Shown piece by piece: positions 41,728 through 51,553 of a DNA stretch of 64,000 nucleotides; within the stretch, counting starts at the first letter, position 1, and each line of letters begins with the position of its first letter. The DNA is taken from NCBI RefSeq assembly GCF_001754075.1, contig NZ_MIEH01000017.1, positions 62,001-126,000 on the forward strand. The letters run 5' to 3'. Below the pieces are notes generated by a model. That model worked only from the letters and a program-made list of their open reading frames with translations. It was not told the origin of the DNA and ran no database searches. The DNA is from Merdimonas faecis. Its GTDB lineage: Bacteria; Bacillota; Clostridia; Lachnospirales; Lachnospiraceae. The translations under genes and the position numbers were made by a program.

Positions 41728-41967
41728 ATGAGGTTAGATAAATTTTTAAAAGTATCACGCCTGATCAAGCGGCGGACTGTGGCGAATGAGGCCTGCGATG
41801 CCGGAAGAGTCACCGTTAACGGACAGGTGGCAAAGGCGTCTGTAAAGGTAAAGCCGGGGGATATCATTGAGATCCAGTTCGGCACCAGGAATGTGAAGGT
41901 GGAGGTCCTCGACATCCAGGAAACCACCAAAAAGGAAGAAGCAAAAGACTTGTTCAAATATTTGTAA
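41728..41967 (+). CDS. rqcP: RNA-binding S4-domain protein RqcP (YabO)
   Basis: The product has 79 residues from the ATG at 41728. It is an S4 domain: MRLDKFLKVSRLIKRRTVA, CDAGRVTVNGQ, VKPGDIIEIQFG. The Bacillus homologue works with RqcH and Hsp15-like function in ribosome quality control, adding alanine tails to stalled chains. It keeps the Bacillus position before yabP. Confidence 0.93.
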   Translation: MRLDKFLKVSRLIKRRTVANEACDAGRVTVNGQVAKASVKVKPGDIIEIQFGTRNVKVEVLDIQETTKKEEAKDLFKYL

Positions 41968-42010
41968 TAAACATAAGCCGCCTGTCATATGATTACTAAG
42001 AAAGGTTGTG

Positions 42011-42301
42011 ATGCGTGTGGAAGAGCGTACCATACAGAAAAGCCATAAACTAGTGATCAATAATCGAAAAGCCAGCACGGTAACAGGAGTGATTGATGTA
42101 TTGTCCTTTGATCTAAACGAGATCCTTCTGGAAACAGAGCAGGGGATGCTTATGGTGAAAGGATCTGATCTTCATGTAAACCGGCTGAGCCTGGAAAAGG
42201 GAGAGGTAGATCTGTCTGGCGGTATTGACAGCGTGGCCTACTCCGAGGTTCAGGCACACGGAAAGTCCCAGGAAAATCTTTTTGCAAAGCTGTTCAGGTG
42301 A
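42011..42301 (+). CDS. yabP: Sporulation protein YabP
   Basis: The product has 96 residues from the ATG at 42011. The core NNRKASTVTGVIDVLSFD, LLETEQGMLMVKGSDLHV, and RLSLEKGEVDLSG is diagnostic. YabP is needed for sporulation in Bacillus and is expressed in the mother cell. It lies next to yabQ. Confidence 0.94.
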   Translation: MRVEERTIQKSHKLVINNRKASTVTGVIDVLSFDLNEILLETEQGMLMVKGSDLHVNRLSLEKGEVDLSGGIDSVAYSEVQAHGKSQENLFAKLFR

Positions 42302-42305
42302 CGGG

Positions 42306-42638
42306 ATGCCGGAAATCAGGGAAGAGATCATGATATTTTTTACTGCGGTCCTGACGGGAGCGGTGCTCCGGACAGCGTACCGCTGCATCAGCTGTCTGCG
42401 AGAATGGATCCGGCACGAGCCTGTCGCGATAGAGCTGGAAGACCTGTTTTACTGGATTGCTGCATCAATTTATTTCTTTGTGCAGATTTACCATACAAGT
42501 GATGGTGTTATCAGATGGTATTTTATACTAGGTGTTGTGATTGGAGCGGTTTTTGCCAGCGTATTCTTTGGCTGGATGAAAAAATTACACAAAAAAATCT
42601 ACACCAGAAGTCACAAAGATTTCACGAAAAACCCTTGA
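42306..42638 (+). CDS. yabQ: Sporulation protein YabQ
   Basis: The product has 110 residues from the ATG at 42306, five bases after yabP. Membrane helices are visible at about residues 8-28, 47-66 and 72-92 (IMIFFTAVLTGAVLRTAYR, LFYWIAASIYFFVQIYH, WYFILGVVIGAVFASVFFG). YabQ is a spore cortex membrane protein in Bacillus. Order and topology support the call. Confidence 0.9.
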   Translation: MPEIREEIMIFFTAVLTGAVLRTAYRCISCLREWIRHEPVAIELEDLFYWIAASIYFFVQIYHTSDGVIRWYFILGVVIGAVFASVFFGWMKKLHKKIYTRSHKDFTKNP

Positions 42639-42723
42639 TTCACCTCTTAAAAAAAGTTAATATAAACCATAATAGGGTGAGTAAAAGCCAGAGGGGGATC
42701 TGGCGAAAAGGGTGAGTATAAAT

Positions 42724-43047
42724 ATGGAAGGAATTAAACAGAAAAGCCGCAAAAAAAGGCAGAAACGGCGTATGCAGCGGCATAAGAGAAGCATGCTTGC
42801 CGTTAGCTCGGTAATAGTAATGCTGATGGTGGTGGTTTCTGTAAACAGCGTGACGCTGAGAGCGCAGGAACAGGAATATCAGACACAGATTTCAGATCTT
42901 GAGACACAGATTGAGGAAGAAAAGACACGGACAGAAGAGATTGATGACCTGGAAGAATATGTCGGGACAGATGAGTACGTGGAGGATGTGGCAAAGGATA
43001 AGCTGGGTCTGATTCATGAAAATGAGATCATATTCAGAGCTGAGTAA
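42724..43047 (+). CDS. divIC: Septum formation initiator, DivIC/FtsB type
   Basis: The product has 107 residues from the ATG at 42724; a GTG at 42712 is an alternative. It has a basic cytoplasmic N-terminus (KQKSRKKRQKRRMQRHKR), one membrane helix, then an extracellular coiled coil and the short conserved YVEDVAKDKLGLIHENEIIF end. It works with FtsL and DivIB in the divisome. It holds its usual position between yabQ and spoIIE. Confidence 0.88.
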   Translation: MEGIKQKSRKKRQKRRMQRHKRSMLAVSSVIVMLMVVVSVNSVTLRAQEQEYQTQISDLETQIEEEKTRTEEIDDLEEYVGTDEYVEDVAKDKLGLIHENEIIFRAE

Positions 43048-43060
43048 AAAGACGAATGAT

Positions 43061-43099
43061 AAGCTTTAGGAAAGGAATTTCCTAAGGCTTTTCTTTTTT
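43061..43099 (+). terminator. Terminator after divIC
   Basis: AAGCTTTAGGAAA and TTTCCTAAGGCTT pair, followed by TTCTTTTTTGATTTTTTT. It separates divIC from spoIIE. Confidence 0.8.
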
Positions 43100-43142
43100 G
43101 ATTTTTTTATTGCCGGGGAGCAGGCGGAAAGGGGAGCAGGAA

Positions 43143-44567
43143 ATGGAGGAGATCAGGGAGAAGGAAAAGTTCCGGGGAAATGAAATATTCATGAATCCAT
43201 ACGTCGTGCAGATGGACAAGTTTGCGGATTCGCTGAAGCATCTGTCGAAGACTTTTTTGAAGCTGGAAAGTTATAAGGGGACATTTACAAAAGAAGAACT
43301 GGAAGAAATGTTTGAAAAAGTGACGGACAAGGTCTGCAGAAATTGTGAAAACAGGGAAATGTGCCTGGGGGAAAAGCGGGTGTATACCTACCAGGCCATG
43401 CATGAGATTCTGTGCGCGGCAGTGGAATATGGGGCGGAACTGAATATAGAGCTGAAGCGGAAATTGAAAAGCCAATGTATCCTGGCGCCAAGATTTCTCA
43501 GAGAAACATTGGAGGTTTTTGAAAATGCCAAAGAAATCCTGATGTGGAACAACAGGATGGTGCAGAACAGGGAGGGATATGCAGGCCAGCTTAAGAGCTT
43601 TGCAAAGATGATCCAGTATACGACAAGGGAGCTGGACGCAGGGATCTTTGAAGATGAGCATATGGAAAAACGGCTGAAAACAAGACTTAAAAAAGCGGGG
43701 ATCCGTATGCTGTCCGCGGTTTTCTATATGACGCCTCAGGGAAAGTATGAGATCCATCTTACTGTGAAGGCGATGAAGGGGCAGTCGGTTTCCACCAGGG
43801 AGCTTGTGCGTCTGGTAGGAGACAGTGTGGGAAGAGAGATGATGCCGGGCAGGGGAGAGCGCCCGGTGATCGGCGAGGATTACTGCACCGTTGCCTGCAT
43901 GGAGGGGGCCAGGTTCCATACGCTGCAGGGGGTGGCAAGGATCGGGAAGGGCTGCGAAAAGATATCCGGAGACACCTTCCTGATGACAGAGCTTCCCGGG
44001 GGAAAGCAGGGGATAGCCCTGTCAGACGGGATGGGATCCGGTGAGGATGCTTTTCGGGAAAGCTCTATGGTGGTGGAAATGCTGGAAGAGCTTCTGGGGG
44101 CCGGGTTTCCGGTAAAAACGGCCGTTCAGATGATGAACACCGCATTGGTGATCGGCCGGGAAGAGGTAAGGTTCTGCACAGTGGATGTCACTTTATTTGA
44201 CCTGTACGAGGGCACCTGCGAATTTGTAAAAGCGGGAGCTGCAGCTACTTTTCTGAAACGGCAGGGTGAAGTGGAAATCATCCGGTCTGCCACGCTGCCG
44301 ATCGGTGTCCTGCAGGATATTGAGATTGACACCGAGACAAGAAGGCTGGAGTCCGGAGACTATGTGATCATGGTGACAGACGGGGTGATGGATGCGCTGC
44401 CGGCAGGAGAACAGGATGTGCTGATGTGTACGTTTATCCAGGATACGGATATCCTCAATCCCAGGGAGCTGGCGCATCATATTCTGGGACGGGTGCTGGA
44501 ATGGTCCGGGGAAGTGCCGCTGGATGACATGACAGTGTTGGTGGCAGGGCTTTGGAGCAAGGCGTGA
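43143..44567 (+). CDS. spoIIE: SpoIIE-like PP2C phosphatase without membrane domain
   Basis: The product has 474 residues from the ATG at 43143, with AAGGGGAG upstream. It holds a regulatory part with Cys pairs (CRNCENREMC) and a C-terminal PP2C/SpoIIE phosphatase domain with acidic metal sites (GIALSDGMGSGEDA, VIMVTDGVMDALP, LDDMTVLVAG). Bacillus SpoIIE is about 830 residues with ten N-terminal membrane helices; those are absent here and the upstream sequence holds no coding remnant of them. It activates sigma-F by dephosphorylating SpoIIAA. Placement before tilS-hpt-ftsH confirms the identity. Confidence 0.9.
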   Translation: MEEIREKEKFRGNEIFMNPYVVQMDKFADSLKHLSKTFLKLESYKGTFTKEELEEMFEKVTDKVCRNCENREMCLGEKRVYTYQAMHEILCAAVEYGAELNIELKRKLKSQCILAPRFLRETLEVFENAKEILMWNNRMVQNREGYAGQLKSFAKMIQYTTRELDAGIFEDEHMEKRLKTRLKKAGIRMLSAVFYMTPQGKYEIHLTVKAMKGQSVSTRELVRLVGDSVGREMMPGRGERPVIGEDYCTVACMEGARFHTLQGVARIGKGCEKISGDTFLMTELPGGKQGIALSDGMGSGEDAFRESSMVVEMLEELLGAGFPVKTAVQMMNTALVIGREEVRFCTVDVTLFDLYEGTCEFVKAGAAATFLKRQGEVEIIRSATLPIGVLQDIEIDTETRRLESGDYVIMVTDGVMDALPAGEQDVLMCTFIQDTDILNPRELAHHILGRVLEWSGEVPLDDMTVLVAGLWSKA

Positions 44568-44669
44568 ACCACTTGCATTTTCAGAGAAAGTTCTATATAG
44601 TTAAAGCGTAGCGCAGGCGCGGAAGATGTGCAGGCGCAGGAGAAACAGGCAGTCAAGAGGACTGATTTT

Positions 44670-46016
44670 ATGTATCAGGAAGTAAGAACATATATACAAA
44701 AGCATAGAATGTTGAAAAGGAAGGATAAAGTTGTGGCAGGCGTATCGGGGGGGCCGGACTCCATATGCCTTCTTTTCATGCTGCTTAAGCTAAGACAGGA
44801 GCTGGAGCTTTCTTTGGCGGCGGTCCATATCCATCATGGACTGAGGCAGGCGGCCGATGCGGATGAGGCATATGTCCGCAGGCTTTGCAGCGAATGGGGA
44901 GTGAAGCTTTTCGTGTTTCATGAAAACGTGGCGGAGTATGCAAGGATTCATAAGCTGACAATGGAGGAAGCAGGGAGAGATGTGCGGAGGATGCGTTTTG
45001 AAGAAGTAAGCGCATCCCTCGGAGGCGCAAAGATCGCCCTGGCCCATCATCAGGACGACAATGCAGAGACCCTGCTGCTGAATCTGTGCAGGGGAAGCCG
45101 TCTGAGAGGACTTGGGGGAATCGCGCCTGTGGAAGGGGCATATATCCGTCCTCTTCTTGGGATTCGGAAGCGGGAGATTGAATCATATCTGGAAAAACGG
45201 GGAATATCTTATTGTACGGATGAAACAAATCTGGAAGAGAACTATACCCGGAACAGAATCCGGAACAGAGTCATTCCGTATCTGGAGAAGGAAGTCAACC
45301 GGCAGACGGTCCGTCATATGGCGGATATGATGGAGGAGATCCGGGGAGTGGCCGGATATGTGCAGGAGGAGACCCTGCAATGGCTGGAGCGGTGTGTGAA
45401 GAAGACGGATACGAAAGGGATTCTGATCCGCCAGGAGATTTATATGCAGATTCCGGAGTTCCTGAGGTCTTATGTGCTGTGCGAGGCATTGTACCTGGCA
45501 GCCGGACACAGAAAGGATGTGGAAGGCGTCCATATCAGGGCTCTTCAAGAGTTGATGGGCAAACAGACGGGCAGACGGATTTCTCTGCCTTATGGGCTGG
45601 AAGGCCTGCGGGACTACGATGGGATCCTTCTGAAAAAAAGCGGGCAGAAGGAAGAAGAATCGTGTCCCCGGGTATATCAGAGGATTTTTGACAGGCCAGA
45701 GGGGCCGTTAAGATTTCCGGATTTACCCTACACGAAGTGGTTTGATTATGATATAATTAAGAATACTGTTAAAATAAGGCACAGGCAGCCGGGAGATTAT
45801 CTGACGATTGACCGGCAGGGAAATACGCAGAAGCTGAAGCAGTATTTTATCAATGAAAAGATCCCGAGGGAAGAAAGGGATCGGATATGGCTTGCGGCCG
45901 ACGGCCAGGAGATCATGTGGGTCGCAGGATTCAGGCAGAATCAGAAATATCAGATATCCGACAGGACGAAGAGGATCCTGGAAATAGAATTTTACGGAGG
46001 AGAAGAAAATGACTGA
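44670..46016 (+). CDS. tilS: tRNA(Ile)-lysidine synthase
   Basis: The product has 448 residues from the ATG at 44670; a GTG at 44628 is possible. PP-loop motif SGGPDSICLL, then HIHHGLRQAADADE, HHQDDNAETLLLNL and the TilS C-terminal domains. It converts the wobble cytidine of tRNA-Ile(CAU) to lysidine and is essential. It overlaps hpt by eight bases. Confidence 0.94.
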   Translation: MYQEVRTYIQKHRMLKRKDKVVAGVSGGPDSICLLFMLLKLRQELELSLAAVHIHHGLRQAADADEAYVRRLCSEWGVKLFVFHENVAEYARIHKLTMEEAGRDVRRMRFEEVSASLGGAKIALAHHQDDNAETLLLNLCRGSRLRGLGGIAPVEGAYIRPLLGIRKREIESYLEKRGISYCTDETNLEENYTRNRIRNRVIPYLEKEVNRQTVRHMADMMEEIRGVAGYVQEETLQWLERCVKKTDTKGILIRQEIYMQIPEFLRSYVLCEALYLAAGHRKDVEGVHIRALQELMGKQTGRRISLPYGLEGLRDYDGILLKKSGQKEEESCPRVYQRIFDRPEGPLRFPDLPYTKWFDYDIIKNTVKIRHRQPGDYLTIDRQGNTQKLKQYFINEKIPREERDRIWLAADGQEIMWVAGFRQNQKYQISDRTKRILEIEFYGGEEND

Positions 46017-46536
46017 GAAGATCAAGGTGATGATTCCGGAAGAGGATGTGGCAAAGAGAATTGAAGAAATCGGAAAGAGGATCAGTGAAGATTATGCGGG
46101 AAAACAGGTGCATATGATCTGTGTCCTGAAAGGCGGAGTGTTCTTTATGTGCGAACTGGCTAAAAGAATCACGGTGCCGGTTTCCATGGATTTCATGAGT
46201 GTAAGCAGCTACGGAGACGGCACGTCTTCCAGCGGGGTGGTCAAGATCGCAAAGGATCTGGATGAATCCCTGGAGGGAAAGGATGTCCTGGTAGTGGAAG
46301 ATATTATTGATTCCGGGCGGACACTGTTCTATCTGCTGGAAATTTTGAAGAAACGGCATCCCAAGAGCATGAGACTGTGTACGCTTCTTGACAAGCCGGA
46401 CCGCAGAGTGCGGGATGTAAGCGTAGATTATGTGGGATTTGAGATCCCGGATGAATTTGTCGTGGGATATGGACTGGACTATGCACAGAAGTATAGAAAT
46501 CTGCCCTATATCGGTGTGGTGGAGTTTGAAGAGTAG
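46009..46536 (+). CDS. hpt: Hypoxanthine phosphoribosyltransferase
   Basis: The product has 175 residues with GGAGGAG upstream inside tilS. PRPP-binding loop VLVVEDIIDSGRTL, flexible loop MSVSSYGDG, and base-site KPDRRVRDVSVDYVGFEIPD. It salvages hypoxanthine and guanine. In Bacillus the HprT-TilS pair also affects ftsH expression. Confidence 0.95.
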   Translation: MTEKIKVMIPEEDVAKRIEEIGKRISEDYAGKQVHMICVLKGGVFFMCELAKRITVPVSMDFMSVSSYGDGTSSSGVVKIAKDLDESLEGKDVLVVEDIIDSGRTLFYLLEILKKRHPKSMRLCTLLDKPDRRVRDVSVDYVGFEIPDEFVVGYGLDYAQKYRNLPYIGVVEFEE

Positions 46537-46554
46537 GAAGGGGCTGAGAGAACA

Positions 46555-48405
46555 TTGAACAATAAAAGGACAAAAGGAGTCAGTGGCTTTACCCTGCTGC
46601 TTTTTGCAGTGGTATTGTTTGCGGTGCTCTGGTATACGAGCCGGTTTGAGGAAAGGGACCGGCAGCTTAGCTGGGAGGAGTTTCAGACGCTGGTGACAAG
46701 TGACGAGGTTGCCGGCGTGACGGTTCGCCAGAACCGGAGCGTGCCGACCGGAAGAGTGGAGGTTGAGCTTAAGAGCGAGGATGAAGAAGGGGATATTGTC
46801 AAATATCTTTATGTATCGGATGTAAATGAGATCCAGGATTATCTGAAGGAGCAGGGCGTGAATTATGCAATGCCGGATGTGCCGGAGGATAACTGGCTGA
46901 TGACGACGCTTCTTCCGGTGCTTCTGATGATGGGTGGAGTTTTCCTGATCTTTGCGCTGATGAACCGACAGGGGGCCGGCGCCAATACCAAGGCAATGAG
47001 CTTTGGCAAGAGCCGTGCAAAAATGAGTACGGACAGTGACAGGAAGATTACATTTGCGGAAGTGGCGGGCCTTCAGGAGGAAAAAGAAGAACTGGAGGAA
47101 ATCGTCGATTTCCTGAAGTCACCAAAGAAATATATCCAGGTAGGGGCAAGAATCCCCAAAGGCGTACTTCTGGTAGGACCTCCGGGAACCGGAAAGACGC
47201 TGCTTGCCAAGGCGGTGGCCGGAGAAGCAGGAGTACCCTTCTTTACCATTTCCGGGTCTGATTTTGTGGAAATGTTTGTGGGTGTAGGTGCGTCCCGTGT
47301 CAGGGATCTGTTTGACGAGGCGAAAAGACATGCGCCCTGCATTATATTTATTGATGAGATCGATGCGGTGGCAAGGATGAGAGGAACCGGCATGGGCGGA
47401 GGCCATGACGAAAGAGAGCAGACTTTAAATCAGCTGCTGGTCGAGATGGACGGATTCGGCGTCAATGAAGGAATCATTGTAATGGCGGCCACGAACCGTG
47501 TGGATATCCTGGATCCGGCGATCCTTCGTCCGGGGCGTTTTGACCGTAAGGTAATGGTAGGACGTCCGGATGTGCAGGGAAGGGAAGAGATTCTCCGGGT
47601 ACATGCGAAAGGCAAACCGCTTAGTGAGGAAGTGGATCTGAAACAGATTGCCCAGACGACGGCCGGTTTTACCGGAGCCGATCTGGAGAACCTGCTGAAT
47701 GAGGCGGCAATCCTGGCGGCGAAGGACAGCCGGGTCTTCTTGAAGCAGGAGGATATAAGGAAGGCATTTGTCAAAGTGGGAATCGGAGCGGAGAAGAAGA
47801 GCCGCGTGATTTCTGAAAAGGAAAAACGGATTACCGCATTTCACGAGGCGGGTCATGCGATCCTGTTCCATGTGCTTCCGGATGTGGGACCGGTATACAG
47901 TGTCTCCATTATTCCGACAGGCGGAGCAGGAGGATATACGATGCCTTTGCCGGAACGGGATGATATGTTTAATACCAGAGGAAAGATGCTCCAGGACATT
48001 ACAGTGGCGCTGGGTGGCCGGGTGGCAGAAGAAGAAGTGCTGGATGATATTACTACCGGAGCCTCACAGGATATCAAGCAGGCTACCAGTCTGGCAAAAT
48101 CAATGGTAACGAAGTTTGGCATGTCGGAGGCGGTCGGACTCGTTAATTACGATAATGACAGTGACGAGGTGTTTATTGGACGGGATCTGGCCCATACCTC
48201 CAGGGGATATGGCGAGAATGTGGCAACAACCATTGACCGGGAAGTGAAGCGGATCATTGATGAATGTTACGAGAGGGCAAGGAGTATTATCAGAGAGTAT
48301 GACAGCGTCCTCCATGCGTGTGCAGAACTTCTGCTGGAAAAAGAAAAGATTTCCAGAGAAGAGTTTGAGGCACTGTTTGCGGAAGAGCCTGCTGTGTTAG
48401 GATAA
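46555..48405 (+). CDS. ftsH: ATP-dependent zinc metalloprotease FtsH
   Basis: The product has 616 residues; the reading frame begins at a TTG (46555) with AGGAAGGGG upstream. Membrane helices lie at about residues 10-27 and 121-140. AAA+ motifs are [31 protein letters not shown] and the arginine-finger region [13 protein letters not shown]; the protease site is FHEAGHA. It degrades membrane and regulatory proteins. All motifs are intact. Confidence 0.96.
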   Translation: MNNKRTKGVSGFTLLLFAVVLFAVLWYTSRFEERDRQLSWEEFQTLVTSDEVAGVTVRQNRSVPTGRVEVELKSEDEEGDIVKYLYVSDVNEIQDYLKEQGVNYAMPDVPEDNWLMTTLLPVLLMMGGVFLIFALMNRQGAGANTKAMSFGKSRAKMSTDSDRKITFAEVAGLQEEKEELEEIVDFLKSPKKYIQVGARIPKGVLLVGPPGTGKTLLAKAVAGEAGVPFFTISGSDFVEMFVGVGASRVRDLFDEAKRHAPCIIFIDEIDAVARMRGTGMGGGHDEREQTLNQLLVEMDGFGVNEGIIVMAATNRVDILDPAILRPGRFDRKVMVGRPDVQGREEILRVHAKGKPLSEEVDLKQIAQTTAGFTGADLENLLNEAAILAAKDSRVFLKQEDIRKAFVKVGIGAEKKSRVISEKEKRITAFHEAGHAILFHVLPDVGPVYSVSIIPTGGAGGYTMPLPERDDMFNTRGKMLQDITVALGGRVAEEEVLDDITTGASQDIKQATSLAKSMVTKFGMSEAVGLVNYDNDSDEVFIGRDLAHTSRGYGENVATTIDREVKRIIDECYERARSIIREYDSVLHACAELLLEKEKISREEFEALFAEEPAVLG

Positions 48406-48439
48406 TTGTGGGCGTTAGTATAGAGAGGCGGAATGCTAT

Positions 48440-50485
48440 ATGAATCAGGCAGCATTGTTTTGTGACGGGACAGAAAGTTATGTCATCCCTGCGGAGCCGG
48501 AGGCGGGCAGCAGGGTGACTCTGCGATTCCGGACAGCGAAGGACGACAGTGTGCAGGTATTCCTGTTGACAAGAGGCGAAAGCCTTATTATGGAAAAAGA
48601 GTGTACGGAACGGGGATTCGACTATTATTCGATCCGGTGTGAGCTGGGAGATGAACCGTTCCGCTACCGCTTTATGATACAGGACCAGGATCAGGTCTGC
48701 TATTATGGCAGGTGCGGAGTGTCGGGGGAGGCGGAAGAGTTTTACGACTTTGAGATCGTTCCCGGCTTTTCCACGCCGGACTGGGCCAAAGGAGCGGTCA
48801 TGTACCAGATTTATACAGACCGGTTTTATAATGGGGATCCCTCTAATGATGTGGAGACCAGAGAGTATTATTATATCGGCGGCTACAGCAGCCGGGTAAC
48901 GGACTGGAGTAAATACCCCGATAAGATGGGCGTGCGTGAGTTTTACGGCGGTGATCTTCAGGGGGTGATCGATAAACTGGATTACCTGCAGGATCTGGGG
49001 GTGGAAGTGCTGTATTTTAACCCCTTGTTTGTTTCGCCGTCAAACCACAAGTACGACATTCAGGATTATGATTATATTGACCCGCATCTGGGGGTGATCG
49101 TAGAGGATGGTGGAGAGATCCTGCCGGAGGGCGTGACGGATAACAGCCAGGCTACCAAGTACCAGAAGAGGACTACAGACAGGAGGAATCTTGAGGCCAG
49201 CAATCAGCTGTTTATACGCCTGGTGGAGGAACTTCACCGCAGAGGGATGAAGATCATCCTGGACGGTGTGTTTAATCACTGCGGGTCTTTCAATAAGTGG
49301 ATGGACCGTGAGCGTGTCTATGAGGGGCAGGAGGATTATTCGCCGGGGGCCTATATTTCCAAAGACAGCCCTTATCGAAGCTATTTCAGATTTTTTAAAG
49401 AGGAAGATGCGGACTGGCCGTACAACCATAATTATGACGGATGGTGGGGACATGATACCCTGCCGAAGCTGAATTATGAAGAATCGGCAAAGCTGGAAAA
49501 TTATATTTTATCTGTCGGGAAGAAATGGGTGTCGCCGCCCTATAACGTGGACGGGTGGCGGCTGGATGTGGCGGCGGATCTGGGACGGAGCCCGGAGTAT
49601 AATCACCAGTTCTGGAAAAAATTCCGGACGGTAGTGAAAAATGCCAATCCAAATGCACTGATCCTGGCGGAGCATTACGGGGATCCCAGTTCCTGGCTCA
49701 GAGGTGATGAATGGGATTCGGTGATGAATTATGATGCGTTTATGGAGCCGGTGACCTGGTTTTTGACCGGCATGGAGAAGCACAGTGACGAGGTGCGGGG
49801 AGAACTTTTTGGCAATGCAGATAATTTTGTCAGCGCCATTTCACACCATATGTCCAATATGCTGACACCGTCGCTGCAGGTGGCGATGAATGAGCTGTCC
49901 AATCACGACCACTCCCGGTTCCTGACTCGTACCAACCATATCGTGGGGCGGGTGGAAAACCTGGGGCCGGAAGCGGCGGAAGAGTACGTAAATGTTGCGG
50001 TCATGCGGGAGGCTGTGGTCATGCAGATGACCTGGGTAGGCGCTCCCACGATCTATTATGGAGATGAGGCGGGCGTGTGTGGCTTTACGGATCCGGATAA
50101 CCGGAGAACCTATCCCTGGGGCCGTGAGGACAAAGAGCTGATAGCATTCCATAAAGAAATGGTGCGGATCCACAAGGAATATCAGTCCTTAAAGACCGGA
50201 TCATTGCAGATCCTTTCCTGGGAGGAAAATATTCTGACCTATGGGCGGTTCCGCAAAGGAGAGCAGATCGTTGTGATCATCAATAACCGGAGCGAGCTTA
50301 CCGAAGTGACTGTTCCGGCCTGGCGGGCAGAAGTCCCGATGAAAGGCCGCATGGAGCGGCTGATGTATACCTGGCAGGACGGGTATACGACCGAATATGA
50401 AGAATATCTGATCCGTGACGGAGAAGTCGTGGTCAACATGGGGGCACATTCCGCCCTGGTGCTGATCGCCGTGCGGGAAGATTAA
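48440..50485 (+). CDS. Alpha-amylase-family glycoside hydrolase (GH13, neopullulanase-like)
   Basis: The product has 681 residues without a signal peptide, so it is cytoplasmic. An N-terminal beta-sandwich of about 110 residues precedes the GH13 barrel. Conserved regions are VLYFNPLFVSPSNHKYD, GVFNHCG, DGWRLDVAADLG (nucleophile Asp), ILAEHYGD (acid Glu) and NHDHSR (stabilising Asp). The layout matches neopullulanase/cyclomaltodextrinase-type enzymes that trim maltodextrins. Together with glgCD and the mutase it points to glycogen or starch turnover. Confidence 0.9.
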   Translation: MNQAALFCDGTESYVIPAEPEAGSRVTLRFRTAKDDSVQVFLLTRGESLIMEKECTERGFDYYSIRCELGDEPFRYRFMIQDQDQVCYYGRCGVSGEAEEFYDFEIVPGFSTPDWAKGAVMYQIYTDRFYNGDPSNDVETREYYYIGGYSSRVTDWSKYPDKMGVREFYGGDLQGVIDKLDYLQDLGVEVLYFNPLFVSPSNHKYDIQDYDYIDPHLGVIVEDGGEILPEGVTDNSQATKYQKRTTDRRNLEASNQLFIRLVEELHRRGMKIILDGVFNHCGSFNKWMDRERVYEGQEDYSPGAYISKDSPYRSYFRFFKEEDADWPYNHNYDGWWGHDTLPKLNYEESAKLENYILSVGKKWVSPPYNVDGWRLDVAADLGRSPEYNHQFWKKFRTVVKNANPNALILAEHYGDPSSWLRGDEWDSVMNYDAFMEPVTWFLTGMEKHSDEVRGELFGNADNFVSAISHHMSNMLTPSLQVAMNELSNHDHSRFLTRTNHIVGRVENLGPEAAEEYVNVAVMREAVVMQMTWVGAPTIYYGDEAGVCGFTDPDNRRTYPWGREDKELIAFHKEMVRIHKEYQSLKTGSLQILSWEENILTYGRFRKGEQIVVIINNRSELTEVTVPAWRAEVPMKGRMERLMYTWQDGYTTEYEEYLIRDGEVVVNMGAHSALVLIAVRED

Positions 50486-50488
50486 ACG

Positions 50489-50541
50489 AACGCGAACGGG
50501 GACGTACACTTTTGGCAAAAGTGTACGTCCCCGTTCGCGTT
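50489..50541. repeat. Dispersed palindrome, family B, copy 2
   Basis: A 53-bp palindrome with arms AACGCGAACGGGGACGTACA and on through CTTTTG. It lies between convergent genes (GH13 and map). Downstream, 50545-50580 carries decayed pieces such as GTCCCC and TGTCCCCTGTC. Confidence 0.9.
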
Positions 50542-50579
50542 TGCGGGTGTCCCCAAGCGCGCTTTGCCCTGTCCCCTGT

Positions 50580-51389
50580 CTATTTTGTCAGGACCTCGAC
50601 GCCGTTCTCGGTGACCAGTACCATGTACTCTACCTGTGCCGAAAGGCCTCCGTCTTCCGTGTAAACGGTCCAGCCGTTGTCTTCGTCTATAAAGAATTCG
50701 GGGGTGCCTTCGTTTATCATAGGCTCGATGGTAAACATCATGCCGGGCACCAGTACCATTTCGCTGCCCTTGGGTGTCACGTAGCTGACGAACGGCTCTT
50801 CGTGGAATTCCAGGCCGATGCCGTGTCCGCCGATCTCTTCAACGACGGAATATCCATGTTTCCGGGCGTGGGAGTTGATGGCCCAGGCGATGTCGCCCAA
50901 GTGTCCCCAGGGCTTGGCGGCCTTCAGTCCAAGCTCTACGCATTCTCTGGTCACCTGTACCAGCTTTTTTGCCCGGTCGGAAATATTTCCGATCGTAAAC
51001 ATGCGTGAGGCATCGGAATAATAGCCGTCCAGAATCGTGGATACATCTACGTTGATGATGTCTCCTTCCTGAAGAATCTCGTTTTCATCGGGGATCCCGT
51101 GGCAGATCACATCATTGACGGAGGTGCACACGCTTTTGGGGAATCCTTCATAGTTCAGAGGCGCCGGAATCCCGCCATGTGCAACCGTGAAATCGTAGAC
51201 CAGCCGGTCGATCTCGGCGGTGCTCATGCTGGCCCGGATATGGGCGGCTACATGATCCAGTACGGCGGTGTTCAGGTCGGCGCTTTTTTTGATCGCTCGG
51301 ATCTGTTCTTCTGTTTTTAAGAGAGAACGGTCTGGAACGATCTGTCCCTTAGCAGCTAAGGTCCATAATTTGATATCTAATTTATCCAC
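50580..51389 (-). CDS. map: Methionine aminopeptidase, type I
   Basis: The product has 269 residues. Metal ligands are visible: two Asp in VDVSTILDGYYSDASRMF, His in GGHGIGLEFHEEPF, Glu in TIEPMINEG and Glu in SAQVEYMVLVT. It removes the initiator methionine. A 40-residue extension before the catalytic domain (LDIKLWTLAAKGQIVPDRSLL) is longer than the Escherichia coli enzyme but carries no zinc-finger pattern. A second map copy usually lies in the ribosomal gene cluster. Confidence 0.94.
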   Translation of the reverse strand: MDKLDIKLWTLAAKGQIVPDRSLLKTEEQIRAIKKSADLNTAVLDHVAAHIRASMSTAEIDRLVYDFTVAHGGIPAPLNYEGFPKSVCTSVNDVICHGIPDENEILQEGDIINVDVSTILDGYYSDASRMFTIGNISDRAKKLVQVTRECVELGLKAAKPWGHLGDIAWAINSHARKHGYSVVEEIGGHGIGLEFHEEPFVSYVTPKGSEMVLVPGMMFTIEPMINEGTPEFFIDEDNGWTVYTEDGGLSAQVEYMVLVTENGVEVLTK

Positions 51390-51481
51390 ATGATTACCTC
51401 TTTCTTTTTTACATTTGGCGGATATTGGCCCGCTATTTCTTATTATACACCTTCCACGAGAAGCGTGTGGAGATTTTTTCG

Positions 51482-51510
51482 TTGTGTCCCGGGGGAAAAT
51501 AAGTTATAAT
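51482..51510 (+). promoter_or_regulatory. Promoter of pfkA
   Basis: TTGTGT (51482-51487), 17 bp, TATAAT (51505-51510), 44 bp before the start. Confidence 0.7.
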
Positions 51511-51553
51511 TTTGATAATGTAGGAAAGTATGTAGTTAGAAAGGAGCGGGCAT

